64,000 nucleotides of DNA, from positions 32,375,245 through 32,439,244 of the forward strand of contig OY848917.1 of the NCBI GenBank assembly GCA_963693285.1, given 5' to 3'. Within the stretch, counting starts at the first letter, position 1, and every line of letters starts with the position of its first letter. Of this stretch, positions 24,999 through 37,600 are shown piece after piece. The notes under the pieces are model-generated. The model made no database searches. It was not told the origin of the DNA and worked only from the letters and a program-made list of their open reading frames with translations. Origin of the DNA: Xestospongia muta (lineage: Eukaryota > Porifera > Demospongiae > Haplosclerida > Petrosiidae). The translations under genes and the position numbers were made by a program.

Positions 24999-25231
24999 GT
25001 GACGAAATTAATCTAATTTTATTCATGTACCGTGAATTACTCCTCACCTTTGTAGAAGTGTTTTAGACTGGAGATACTAAGTATATTGAGAGTATAATAA
25101 AGTACCAAATTATTTTGTACTTTCTTATACTCTAGATCTCAATGTACTTAGTATCTGCATTCTAAAACATTTATACAGAGGTGAGGAGTAATTCACAATA
25201 CAAGTATAAAATTAAATTAATTTCATCAGTC
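24999..25231. mobile_element. palindromic foldback element (MITE-like)
   Basis: Two arms of roughly 105 bp face each other. The left arm carries GTGAATTACTCCTCACC, GTTTTAGA and GATACTAAGTA. The right arm carries the reverse complements TACTTAGTATC, TCTAAAAC and GGTGAGGAGTAATTCAC. The arms meet around 25,105-25,125 and are about 85 percent alike by eye. No coding content is seen. The form fits a foldback MITE. Confidence 0.8.
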
Positions 25232-25354
25232 TGAAATAGCTTAATAGGTCATAGCTTTCTAAAATATTATGAAATCTTTATATATAATTTAATTATATAT
25301 ATGTGAAGATTGTCATAATATTTTAGCAAGGTATGACCTTATTAAGCTATTTCA
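25232..25354. mobile_element. second palindromic element, directly adjoining
   Basis: TGAAATAGCTTAATAGGTCAT at the left matches, in reverse complement, ATGACCTTATTAAGCTATTTCA at the right with a single base shift. Internally CTAAAATATTATGA pairs with TCATAATATTTTAG. The arms are about 60 bp with an AT-rich turn. It abuts the preceding palindrome without a spacer. Confidence 0.8.
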
Positions 25355-25900
25355 AAATATAAGTGACTTCTCTTAGTTTGTCCCCTCTATCATAACACAG
25401 TAAGTTACATAATATGTTTAGTTATTGTACTGATCAGTTATGACCATCCCAGTATGTTATACTGATTTAGCAGGTAGTATCATACCATATCAATATACAA
25501 TAGGTCCAATATGAGAAACCATTAATAGTCCTCCTAATTACTACAGTAGTACTGTTATGTATATCAATGTCTTTGTAGTGTTTATATAACATTGAACTTG
25601 TATTCTAAACTAATTAACAAATACTTTACAATGTATTATTATTTATATTAAAATGATACTATCATATCAATATGAGACATAAGGTAGTAATGTCTAATAT
25701 AATGATATGTCCATTATAATGTATTAATAGAATACACTAATATATCATTATCAGTTCCTCTCTATTATATTAATATGATAAACTAGTCTAGTATTATATT
25801 ACTAGTAACTATATACTTTATTATCTATAATGGAAATGTTTTTACTTGTAGATATTGACATTATATGATCTTAGACATCAAATGATATGATGACTCTAAC

Positions 25901-26005
25901 ATTAGTACTTGATATTGAGAAGATATTGGACATACTAACTATGAGAATAAGTACATATTGTAATAATTAATAAAGTGATTTTTATGATCAATTTAATTTT
26001 GACAT
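25901..26005 (+). repeat. left copy of 105-bp direct repeat flanking the hAT relic
   Basis: This block, containing TTGAGAAGATATTGGACATA and GAGAATAAGTACATATTGTA, recurs almost unchanged at 27,563-27,667. The sequence after each copy is also distantly alike (GGTGTGGTTTCTTCATG against GGCGTGGTTTGTTCTCATG). The repeat is therefore a small segmental duplication bracketing the transposon remnant. Confidence 0.85.
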
Positions 26006-26064
26006 ACAACAGTTGATAATGAATTCCTATACTATTAATAATTAATTAACATTTTTGGAGGTGT

Positions 26065-26285
26065 GGTTTCTTCATGCAATGAGAGAGAAAGGAAGTCCTT
26101 AAAACTAACATTAGTCAAGGGCTGATCCAGGGGGGGGTTTCTTTATGCAATGAGAGAGAAAGGAAGTCCTTAAAACTAACATTAGTCAAGGGCTGATCCA
26201 GGGGGGGGGGGTTTCTTCATGCAATGAGAGAGAAAGGAAGTCCTTAAAACTAACATTAGTCAAGGGCTGATCCAGGGGGGGGGGT
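26065..26285 (+). repeat. three 70-75-bp repeats ending in G-tracts
   Basis: GGTTTCTTCATGCAATGAG starts a unit at 26065, about 26135 (with TTTATGC) and 26210. Each unit runs through AAGGAAGTCCTTAAAACTAA to GGGCTGATCCAGG and then a run of 7 to 11 G. Copies are nearly identical apart from the length of the G-run. They lie at the outer end of the hAT relic, whose terminal sequence is probably the GGGCTGATCCAGGGG part. Confidence 0.9.
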
Positions 26286-26369
26286 GGTAAGGGTGGATTT
26301 CCACCCCCCTTTTCTTATGAATTAACTAATATAAAAATTTTTAATAAACCCAATAATTAATCAATTGAA

Positions 26370-27300
26370 AAGAACTGAATCACGTCATTTTTCTAGGGTT
26401 TTTTAATTTAAATTGTTCACAACATTTTTCTATACTTATTTCATAATTAAATGCTTGCATTCCTTTTACACCTAATTGCCAAGTCTGTCAGAAGTCATTG
26501 TTGTTCGCAACCACGTGTGAATCTGTCTTAAACACGAAAATGATCTTTCTGTTTCTGTACTACCTATTGGAAGAACTGCCAGGATACATAATAGCTCCCT
26601 GACATTTGGATAAAAAATAGAATCAGCATCTAATTTAAGTAGACTCTTACTGATCTTGGTTCTTTGATACTTTCACAGTCTACTTTCCATTGTCTAAGTT
26701 CACTTTCAAAGTTATTTGGTGATGGCATCAGATGGGTCCATTTTGAAGCTAGGAGATCAGCTGTGTCACTAATATCATTTTCATCCTTTTTAGTGATGAT
26801 TTCAGGAATTAAGGAGCAAAGCTCATAATGTGCCCATTTTTCTGGTGCAAACCTATGCTCTAACTCTTAAACAATTGAGTCAAGGAAGGGAATTGTAACT
26901 GTTACTTTCCAGTAATCCTTTGGAGATGTAACATCAGGATTTGATCTCATTGTTTGTCTTCCCTTCAGTAAGCGTGGCATGTCCTCATTACTCCCTGTGT
27001 CATCTGCCAGCTTGAGAGCTTTAGAATAAACAGAATTGTGCTGAGTAGATACATCTTCCCTCATTCTCTTGTAGGCCTCTTTTACTTCATCAACCTTTTT
27101 AAAGCCAAAGTAAATTTCCTGTAGTCTTCCTTGAAGGCATTCAGCAATTGGACGAATTGGTTACAAAAGTTCTTTTGCAATCAAGAAGACGACTATGTGC
27201 TCAAATTAACAGAAAGTGTGTCGAAGTCCATTTGCATAACTGTGAGACTCAGATTCCCAGTGCTGAGATGAGTGCAACTCTGAATCATGGCCTGTGAAAA
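26370..27300 (-). pseudogene. hAT-family transposase relic (P52rIPK/ZMYM-like)
   Basis: On the minus strand the 3' part of a hAT transposase is readable. PIRPIAECLQGRLQEIYFGF is followed by LLKGRQTMRSN and then VTVTIPFLDSIV. Further on comes FAPEKWAHYELCSLIPEI. Finally the dimerisation region ELLCILAVLPIGSTETERSF continues into CLRQIHTWLRTTM. hAT transposases cut and paste DNA, and this C-terminal block holds the conserved E-R-x-F-S core. A stop after PFLDSIV and another after the dimerisation block show decay. The N-terminal BED finger and DDE residues are not visible. The end near 26,285-26,310, with alternating G- and C-runs, is likely the terminal region. Confidence 0.85.
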
Positions 27301-27562
27301 TCATTGACTATAATAATCAATTCATAACTATTATTATTACACCTACTACTGATGTTGAGCTTGACTTGTAAATAAAGACTTGATGTCTTTAGTACCATTG
27401 CTGCTTATCTTTTTCCACTTTCCCATGACACAATGACATGAACTGAGGACACTTAGTCACAGCTGCACAAACACATGTAGTAACCTGAAGTATACTGAAG
27501 TCCTCCAACAATCAAGCAGTCATGCATGCAGTTAAATTTTCACAAGTCATTGTCAACTCAAG

Positions 27563-27667
27563 TGTTAGTACTTGATATTGAGAAGATATTGGACATACTA
27601 ACTATGAGAATAAGTACATATTGTAATAATTAATAAATTGTTTTTTATGATCAATTTATTTTTGATA
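27563..27667 (+). repeat. right copy of 105-bp direct repeat flanking the hAT relic
   Basis: Near-identical partner of 25,901-26,005. It is followed by sequence that could be the promoter side of the ankyrin gene, so the left copy may be a duplicated promoter fragment. Confidence 0.85.
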
Positions 27668-27780
27668 CCTTTTTAAAAATCAGTTCTTGAACTTTTATTA
27701 ATAAACAAATTTGGGTGGCGTGGTTTGTTCTCATGTACTAAGAAAGAACGCAAGTATTAAAGATAATGACTGTGCCATCT

Positions 27781-27789
27781 ATGAAACTG
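27781..27789 (+). CDS. candidate first coding exon of the ankyrin-ROCO gene
   Basis: ATG AAA CTG is followed directly by a donor-like GTAGGTGACTG and would join in phase 0 to the first ankyrin exon at 28,597. It would supply only Met-Lys-Leu. The match to a donor and the phase are the only evidence. The true N-terminus could lie elsewhere, or upstream of the window. Confidence 0.2.
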
Positions 27790-27877
27790 GTAGGTGACTG
27801 CAGTATATATATGTGCTGTGTTAATAGCATTAACCACTAATTGATCATAGTAGTATGTAGTTTATTGTACCATAACA

Positions 27878-27894
27878 CACACACACACACATAT
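27878..27894 (+). repeat. (CA)n microsatellite
   Basis: About eight CA units in the presumed first intron or leader of the ankyrin gene. Confidence 0.8.
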
Positions 27895-28596
27895 GCATAT
27901 TATAAAACTGTGAACTCAATCATATTAACATTGAAGTATATGCTATCACTATATAAGAGTATGTGTCTATTTACTAAGTCAATGAAGTTTGTTATTGTAG
28001 TAATAGATCAGTCTATAATCTTATAGTCATATATGTGACAATAAACACATTATGATGTTAGGTTTATTAGTGTAGAGGTAGAGTCAATGATTACTACATG
28101 TAGTATTAGATAACCTTAATAGTTAAATAGAACAATAGAATAAAAATATATAGAAATGATCAGTTAATACATAGTCTAAGATATCGTCTGAAAGGTCATT
28201 GACACACCCTTGAATGTCACCCAAAGTGTTAACAATATTCATAATGTACAAAGTAGTCTTAACTAGAATTCTCAGTAAGAAAAATTAATATCATAATGAT
28301 GTTATTAACTCTATAGTGTTATTATTTAATTATTGTCACTATATAACTGTCTACATGATGTTACATGATGTTCAAGTAAACTTGTATTATGTTAGTACAT
28401 GTTATTATCAGTTAAATATTAGTAGATAAAACAGGAGTAGACTATGAGTAAAGTACATGTACATTATATACATGGATACATGTATTGATTACATATCATC
28501 TATGTTGTCTAGTAATATATATCTCTGATATATTTACAAAATATACTACTATCAGTTATTTCATGTATAATGTGTCTCTCTCTCTCTTTATATTAG

Positions 28597-28695
28597 GGGG
28601 AGTGTCTTTATGATGCAGCTGGTACTGGTGATCTTGATGTAATAAAGAGTGCCATAGAAGATGGCTCTGTTCATGTTAATGCTATAAATTATTAT
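28597..28695 (+). CDS. exon 1: ankyrin repeat (YDAAG type)
   Basis: A TC-rich tract and TTAG precede GGG GAG TGT CTT TAT, and GTCAGT follows. It reads GECLYDAAGTGDLDVIKSAI, a divergent N-terminal repeat. It is 33 codons in phase 0 and paralogous to exons 4 and 8. Confidence 0.75.
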
Positions 28696-31600
28696 GTCAG
28701 TACATGACATATAATAAGTTGAGACATTGTAGGCATGGATTGTAGCAAATAAATACCCAATTTACAACAACTTACTTGGTAGTATAGTATACGTAGAAAT
28801 ATCGTGGAACCTCCAATAATAAACATTCCCAATAGTAGATACCAATGGATAATTACTTTAGAATGGATTGATCTTCCATTGACTTTAATTGAATTACACC
28901 TTCTTAAATGTAGACACCTCCATTTTCAAACAAAAGACCTTTCTACTATTCTGGAAATTTCTAGCACATTCAATTTTACCTTTATAAAATGATAGTGGGT
29001 GTGTCTAATGTAGTCCATGTGGACTTATTTATGCAGTCTACGGCACACCAAAAGATATTTGACAATTTCTTTTTCTTTATGTACTTTGTTTAAACTAGAT
29101 CAGATGTTTATTTGAAATGAAAGATATCAGTAACATGTAATATACATGTACTTATATATGTTTGGCTTTAACCTTTGAACTAAAGGCACTTCATTTTATA
29201 AGGGACACTTGTCCTTATGGTATCCACTATTTGTAGATTCCACTGTAAAGAAAATCTAATACTATTTGAAAGACAATTATAAATGATGTTCATAGTAATA
29301 GTAATACCAGGTTTATAGTACAAGTTTAACATTCCTATTCAAAATAATACTACATTGAAGTAAAGTATAAATGATCTGATAAACAAATCTACATTTTACA
29401 TGTGACTGTTCTATATGAACCTGATATATACAAATAGTATTATGTAAAAGATAGATGTCACATATATAGGTTTAATACATTGTGATTATATTGTATGATG
29501 TTTCTTTTGTCTTGTATTTAGTATGGTAGCAACATGTTACATCTTGCTGCATCTAATGGTCATAATCATGTTGTCAGTTATTTACTTAGTATTGGAGCAG
29601 ACCCCAATATACAAAATAAGGTAAATATTTATAGATAGTGTTATATGTTAAAGTATGGTCATCAGGATATATGTATATTAAAACATAATGAAGCCATTAA
29701 AATGTAATATACTAGGTCAAAGTTAGTATGAAACATTATTTACAGTCATGTGACTTATAACCAATTAAATATCTTGACTTCAATCAGGTGACTGTGAATG
29801 TTTGGTTACATTATCTTAATAAAGCACTATTTTTAATTTCATTTTAATAAAATTAAAGAAAGCAAAATGTTAAAAAAAACAAATGATTATTATGAATTCA
29901 ATGATAAAGCAAACAATTTTCCTAATTTTCTATATTAGTATATGTAGCTAGTCATTATGTGTGACAAATATATGTACTTGTACAATACAATGTCATTACA
30001 ATGTAGTAATTGTACTATGTGTGCATACATGTACATGTATGAGACATATGGACATAGACATTCAAACATATGTGATGTATATTGTAAAGGTTCTGTGAAT
30101 GGAAATATCCTCTGTTTAAGACATACACTGTATGCTTTAGTTGTTTGAAAGAAAATTCTTAATATAAAGCTATTATAATTTAGTAAGTCTAGAAACTAAT
30201 GGCAGAACCCATCTAAGTTTGTTGTGAACTTTGCATTGATCCAAAAATCTAATTAAGTACTTAATTACTTTTATTATGTACATTGTAGTTTATATTTGTA
30301 TATGACATTCATATTATGTTTTGTTCAGGATGCTCAGACTCCATTGTACATAGCATGTTCCAATGGTCATAATAAAGTAGTACAAGCATTACTAGACCAT
30401 GGTGTTCAAGTGGATATTCCAGACATGGTCAGTGACATATCATGTATTCATGTTAAGTTATGTAATACAACAGAAGTTAATGAAGCTGCTTTAGTTACCC
30501 AGAAAATTAACAAAAATGATGTCTATATATTTTCATTGTTCAGCTATGACTTCAATTGTGGAATAGCAATACAACATATAACCTTTGTGCTAGTATGTGT
30601 ATGTTGTGTATGTTGTATAGTAATATATATATATCTCTGATATATTTCTAAAATATACTACTATAAGTTACTTCATGTATAATGTGACTCTCTTTACAAT
30701 AGAAGCGGTTTCTTTATGATGCAGCTGGTAGTGGTGATCTTAACATAATAATGAGTGTCGTAAAAGATGGTTCTGTTCAAGTTAATACTATAATTAATGT
30801 AAGTACATGTCATACAATAAGTAGTGACCTTATAGACATAAATTATAGCAAATAAGTGCCCAATTTAAAACAACTTACTTGGTATTATACTATATATACA
30901 AGGAAATATACTAGAACCTCCAATAATGGACATTCACAATAGTGGATACCAATGGACAATTCAGGGGGGTAGGGAGCAAATTTAAAGTGGGTGGGCAGTT
31001 TTCTAATTGACTGTAGTTATGTATGCATGTATGCATATATCTCTCAGTTCACTAATTGTATTAATAATGGTTTTTAATACTTAACAATCTGATTGATTAA
31101 ATGTACCAAAAACTGTCATTCTGTATTCAGATCCTCTAACAAAAAAAACTAAAACTAGAAAGAACTAGCTTTCGCACAAGTTAAACATAAAACAGCATCT
31201 TGATCCTCTAAATAATGAAGCCACGGCCACCTTTTAAACCAAGAAGCTTGACAACTCCTCTTGGCTTTTCCAAACTTTCGCTTTGGGAATGAAAAAGATA
31301 ATTGTTGGTGAGGTTCACTAGTAGACATAGTTTACCAGCTTGTACTGTTGCATGCACATGGCAAATAATATAATGGGTTAATAATAATCCCACTAACTTC
31401 AATGCACAAAGCACAACTTTTTTTTCAAATTTGGTGTGTATCAAGGTATAAATTATCACCTTTTTGTATAATTATGGCATCACCATTTGATGTCAATTAA
31501 ATTATTTGATTTTTCACAAGCATTTGACACAGTACAATACTTGTCATGATGAATTGCATACATGATGTGAAAAAAGTAGGGGGGGGGCAATTACCCCCCT

Positions 31601-34600
31601 GCCCCCCCCCCAGTTCCTACCCCTGTGCAATTACTTTGGAATGGCCTGATCTTCCATTGACTCTAATTGAATTACACACTCTGAAATGCAGTCACCTCCA
31701 GTTTCAAACAACAGACCTTTCCACTACTCTAGAAATTTCTAGCACATTCAATGTTGCCTTTAAAATGATAGTGAATGTGTCTAATGTAGTCCATGTGGAC
31801 TTGCTTATACAGTCTGTGGCATAAGAAAACGTTATTTGACAATTTCTTTATGTACTTTTTGTAAACTAGATCAGATGTTCATTTCAAATGAAAGATATCA
31901 GTAACATATGTAATATACATATACTAATATATGTTTGGCTTTAACCTTTGAACTAAGGGCACTTTTCTCTATAAGGACACTTGTCCTTATGGTATCCATT
32001 ATTTAGAGATTCAAATGTACAAAAAATCTAGCACTATTTGAAAGACAATTATAAGATGTTTATAGCAATACTAATACCAGGTTTATAGTACAGGTTTAAA
32101 ATCACTATTCAAAATAATACTACATTGAAGTAAAGTATAAATGATCTGATAACAAATGTACATTTTATACGTGACTGTGTTATATGAACCCGAGGTATCA
32201 CAGTGTGATTATATTGTATGATGTTTTTTCTGTCTTTTATTTAGTTTAATAGTGATACCATGTTACATGTTGCTGCTTATCATGGACATAATAATGTTAT
32301 CAGTTATTTACTTGGTATTGGTGCAGATCCCAATATACAAAATGCGGTGAATATTTGTAAATAATGTTATAAATTAAAATGTGGTCATCAGGACACAGGT
32401 ACATTAAAACATAATAAAGTAATTAAAATGTAACATAAAAGGTCAAACTTAGTATAAACAGACATTAGTTATAATTATGTGACTTATAGCCAATAAATTA
32501 ACTTGAGGTCAATCAGGTGACTATGAATGTTTGGTTGCATTTTCTTAATAAAGCCCTTTTTTCAATAATTCATTTTATTAAAATTAAAGAAAACAAAACA
32601 TTAAAGAAAACAAATATTATATGAATTCACTGCTACAACAAACATTTTCCTAGATTTTCTATATTAGTATATATACTTAGTCATTTTGTGTGACAAGTAT
32701 ATGTACTTATACCATACAATGTCATTACAATGTAGTAATTGTACTATGTGAGTATAGATGTACTCTTGTATATATGTACATGTATGAGATATGTGGGACA
32801 TAGATATTCAAATATATGTGATGTATATTGTAAAGGTTCTATTTATGGAGATATCCTCTGTTTAAGACATACACTGTATACTTTAGTTATTTAAAAGAAA
32901 ACCCTCAATGTATAGCTGTTATCATTTAACAAGTCTAGAAATTAATAGTGGAATCCATACAAGTTTGTTATGAACTTTGCATTGATCTAAAATGTAATTT
33001 AGTACTTAATTTCTTGTATTATATACATTGTAGTTGGTACTAGTATATGACATTAATATTATGTCTTGTTCAGTTTGGTGAGACTCCATTATACACAGCA
33101 TGTTCCAATGGTCATGATGAAGTAGTACAAGCATTACTAAACCATGGTGTTCAAGTGGATGTTCAAAATGAGGTCAGTGACATATCATGTATTTATGTGA
33201 AGTTATGTAATACAGCAGAAGTTAATAAAGCTACTTTAGTCACACAGGAAATTAACAAAGATTACTGTCTATGTATTGTCATTGTTCAACTATGATTTCA
33301 ATTATGGAATATCAATACAAAATATAACCTTGTAATAAATTATATTCATTTTTGATAGTTCTATATTAACATGAATGTTTGGGTATATTTTCTTAACAAA
33401 GCACTTTTTTCAATAATTCATTTTATTAAAATTAAAGCTAAAGAAAACAAAGTATTAATATCAATTCAATCCTATAACAAACATTTTTCCTAGTTTTTCT
33501 ATATTAGTATATGTACTTAGTCATTATGTGTGACACGTATATGTACTTATACTTTGCAATGTCATTACAATATAGTAATTATACTATGTGTGTATACATG
33601 TACATGTATGAGACATGTACATGTATACACACATAGTATAATCAGGTGACTGTGAATGTTTGGTTACATTATCTTAATAAAGCACTATTTTTAATTTCAT
33701 TTTAATAAAATTAAAGAAAGCAAAATGTTAAAAAAAACAAATGATTATTATGAATTCAATGATAAAGCAAACAATTTTCCTAATTTTCTATATTAGTATA
33801 TGTAGCTAGTCATTATGTGTGACAAATATATGTACTTGTACAATACAATGTCATTACAATGTAGTAATTGTACTATGTGTGCATACATGTACATGTATGA
33901 GACATATGGACATAGACATTCAAACATATGTGATGTATATTGTAAAGGTTCTGTGAATGGAAATATCCTCTGTTTAAGACATACACTGTATGCTTTAGTT
34001 GTTTGAAAGAATATTCTTAATATAAAGCTATTATAATTTAGTAAGTCTAGAAACTAATGGCAGAACCCATCTAAGTTTGTTGTGAACTTTGCATTGATCC
34101 AAAAATCTAATTAAGTACTTAATTACTTTTATTATGTACATTGTAGTTTATATTTGTATATGACATTCATATTATGTTTTGTTCAGGATGCTCAGACTCC
34201 ATTGTACATAGCATGTTCCAATGGTCATAATAAAGTAGTACAAGCATTACTAGACCATGGTGTTCAAGTGGATATTCCAGACATGGTCAGTGACATATCA
34301 TGTATTCATGTTAAGTTATGTAATACAACAGAAGTTAATGAAGCTGCTTTAGTTACCCAGAAAATTAACAAAAATGATGTCTATATATTTTCATTGTTCA
34401 GCTATGACTTCAATTGTGGAATAGCAATACAACATATAACCTTTGTGCTAGTATGTGTATGTTGTGTATGTTGTATAGTAATATATATATATCTCTGATA
34501 TATTTCTAAAATATACTACTATAAGTTACTTCATGTATAATGTGACTCTCTTTACAATAGAAGCGGTTTCTTTATGATGCAGCTGGTAGTGGTGATCTTA

Positions 34601-37600
34601 ACATAATAATGAGTGTCGTAAAAGATGGTTCTGTTCAAGTTAATACTATAATTAATGTAAGTACATGTCATACAATAAGTAGTGACCTTATAGACATAAA
34701 TTATAGCAAATAAGTGCCCAATTTAAAACAACTTACTTGGTATTATACTATATATACAAGGAAATATACTAGAACCTCCAATAATGGACATTCACAATAG
34801 TGGATACCAATGGACAATTCAGGGGGGTAGGGAGCAAATTTAAAGTGGGTGGGCAGTTTTCTAATTGACTGTAGTTATGTATGCATGTATGCATATATCT
34901 CTCAGTTCACTAATTGTATTAATAATGGTTTTTAATACTTAACAATCTGATTGATTAAATGTACCAAAAACTGTCATTCTGTATTCAGATCCTCTAACAA
35001 AAAAAACTAAAACTAGAAAGAACTAGCTTTCGCACAAGTTAAACATAAAACAGCATCTTGATCCTCTAAATAATGAAGCCACGGCCACCTTTTAAACCAA
35101 GAAGCTTGACAACTCCTCTTGGCTTTTCCAAACTTTCGCTTTGGGAATGAAAAAGATAATTGTTGGTGAGGTTCACTAGTAGACATAGTTTACCAGCTTG
35201 TACTGTTGCATGCACATGGCAAATAATATAATGGGTTAATAATAATCCCACTAACTTCAATGCACAAAGCACAACTTTTTTTTCAAATTTGGTGTGTATC
35301 AAGGTATAAATTATCACCTTTTTGTATAATTATGGCATCACCATTTGATGTCAATTAAATTATTTGATTTTTCACAAGCATTTGACACAGTACAATACTT
35401 GTCATGATGAATTGCATACATGATGTGAAAAAAGTAGGGGGGGGGCAATTACCCCCCTGCCCCCCCCCAGTTCCTACCCCTGTGCAATTACTTTGGAATG
35501 GCCTGATCTTCCATTGACTCTAATTGAATTACACACTCTGAAATGCAGTCACCTCCAGTTTCAAACAACAGACCTTTCCACTACTCTAGAAATTTCTAGC
35601 ACATTCAATGTTGCCTTTAAAATGATAGTGAATGTGTCTAATGTAGTCCATGTGGACTTGCTTATACAGTCTGTGGCATAAGAAAACGTTATTTGACAAT
35701 TTCTTTATGTACTTTTTGTAAACTAGATCAGATGTTCATTTCAAATGAAAGATATCAGTAACATATGTAATATACATATACTAATATATGTTTGGCTTTA
35801 ACCTTTGAACTAAGGGCACTTTTCTCTATAAGGACACTTGTCCTTATGGTATCCATTATTTAGAGATTCAAATGTACAAAAAATCTAGCACTATTTGAAA
35901 GACAATTATAAGATGTTTATAGCAATACTAATACCAGGTTTATAGTACAGGTTTAAAATCACTATTCAAAATAATACTACATTGAAGTAAAGTATAAATG
36001 ATCTGATAACAAATGTACATTTTATACGTGACTGTGTTATATGAACCCGAGGTATCACAGTGTGATTATATTGTATGATGTTTTTTCTGTCTTTTATTTA
36101 GTTTAATAGTGATACCATGTTACATGTTGCTGCTTATCATGGACATAATAATGTTATCAGTTATTTACTTGGTATTGGTGCAGATCCCAATATACAAAAT
36201 GCGGTGAATATTTGTAAATAATGTTATAAATTAAAATGTGGTCATCAGGACACAGGTACATTAAAACATAATAAAGTAATTAAAATGTAACATAAAAGGT
36301 CAAACTTAGTATAAACAGACATTAGTTATAATTATGTGACTTATAGCCAATAAATTAACTTGAGGTCAATCAGGTGACTATGAATGTTTGGTTGCATTTT
36401 CTTAATAAAGCCCTTTTTTCAATAATTCATTTTATTAAAATTAAAGAAAACAAAACATTAAAGAAAACAAATATTATATGAATTCACTGCTACAACAAAC
36501 ATTTTCCTAGATTTTCTATATTAGTATATATACTTAGTCATTTTGTGTGACAAGTATATGTACTTATACCATACAATGTCATTACAATGTAGTAATTGTA
36601 CTATGTGAGTATAGATGTACTCTTGTATATATGTACATGTATGAGATATGTGGGACATAGATATTCAAATATATGTGATGTATATTGTAAAGGTTCTATT
36701 TATGGAGATATCCTCTGTTTAAGACATACACTGTATACTTTAGTTATTTAAAAGAAAACCCTCAATGTATAGCTGTTATCATTTAACAAGTCTAGAAATT
36801 AATAGTGGAATCCATACAAGTTTGTTATGAACTTTGCATTGATCTAAAATGTAATTTAGTACTTAATTTCTTGTATTATATACATTGTAGTTGGTACTAG
36901 TATATGACATTAATATTATGTCTTGTTCAGTTTGGTGAGACTCCATTATACACAGCATGTTCCAATGGTCATGATGAAGTAGTACAAGCATTACTAAACC
37001 ATGGTGTTCAAGTGGATGTTCAAAATGAGGTCAGTGACATATCATGTATTTATGTGAAGTTATGTAATACAGCAGAAGTTAATAAAGCTACTTTAGTCAC
37101 ACAGGAAATTAACAAAGATTACTGTCTATGTATTGTCATTGTTCAACTATGATTTCAATTATGGAATATCAATACAAAATATAACCTTGTAATAAATTAT
37201 ATTCATTTTTGATAGTTCTATATTAACATGAATGTTTGGGTATATTTTCTTAACAAAGCACTTTTTTCAATAATTCATTTTATTAAAATTAAAGCTAAAG
37301 AAAACAAAGTATTAATATCAATTCAATCCTATAACAAACATTTTTCCTAGTTTTTCTATATTAGTATATGTACTTAGTCATTATGTGTGACACGTATATG
37401 TACTTATACTTTGCAATGTCATTACAATATAGTAATTATACTATGTGTGTATACATGTACATGTATGAGACATGTGAACATAGACATATTTGATGTATAT
37501 TGTAAAGGTTCTTTTTAGGGAGATATCCTTTGTTTAAGACACTGTATGCTTTAGTTATTTGAAAGAAACCCTTAATGTATAGCTATTATGAAATTAATGG

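Larger units (their letters stand above)
29782..33639 (+). repeat. 3.86-kb tandem duplication, copy 1
   Basis: Copy 1 holds exons 3-6 with all introns. The same sequence starts again at 33,640 with an offset of 3,858 bp (3,857 after a C-run). By eye only one substitution (near 30,154) and one C-run length difference were noticed. Being so similar in introns as well as exons, the event is very recent or is an assembly duplication. Confidence 0.93.
33640..37475 (+). repeat. 3.86-kb tandem duplication, copy 2
   Basis: Copy 2 holds exons 7-10. Similarity to copy 1 stops near 37,475, where copy 1 runs into the inverted repeat at its junction. Confidence 0.93.

Noticed and set aside
31208..31459. 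83-codon minus-strand open frame, repeated at 35,066-35,317
   Set aside because: Lies inside the MITE-like insertion in both duplicate copies, has no family match and no splice context.
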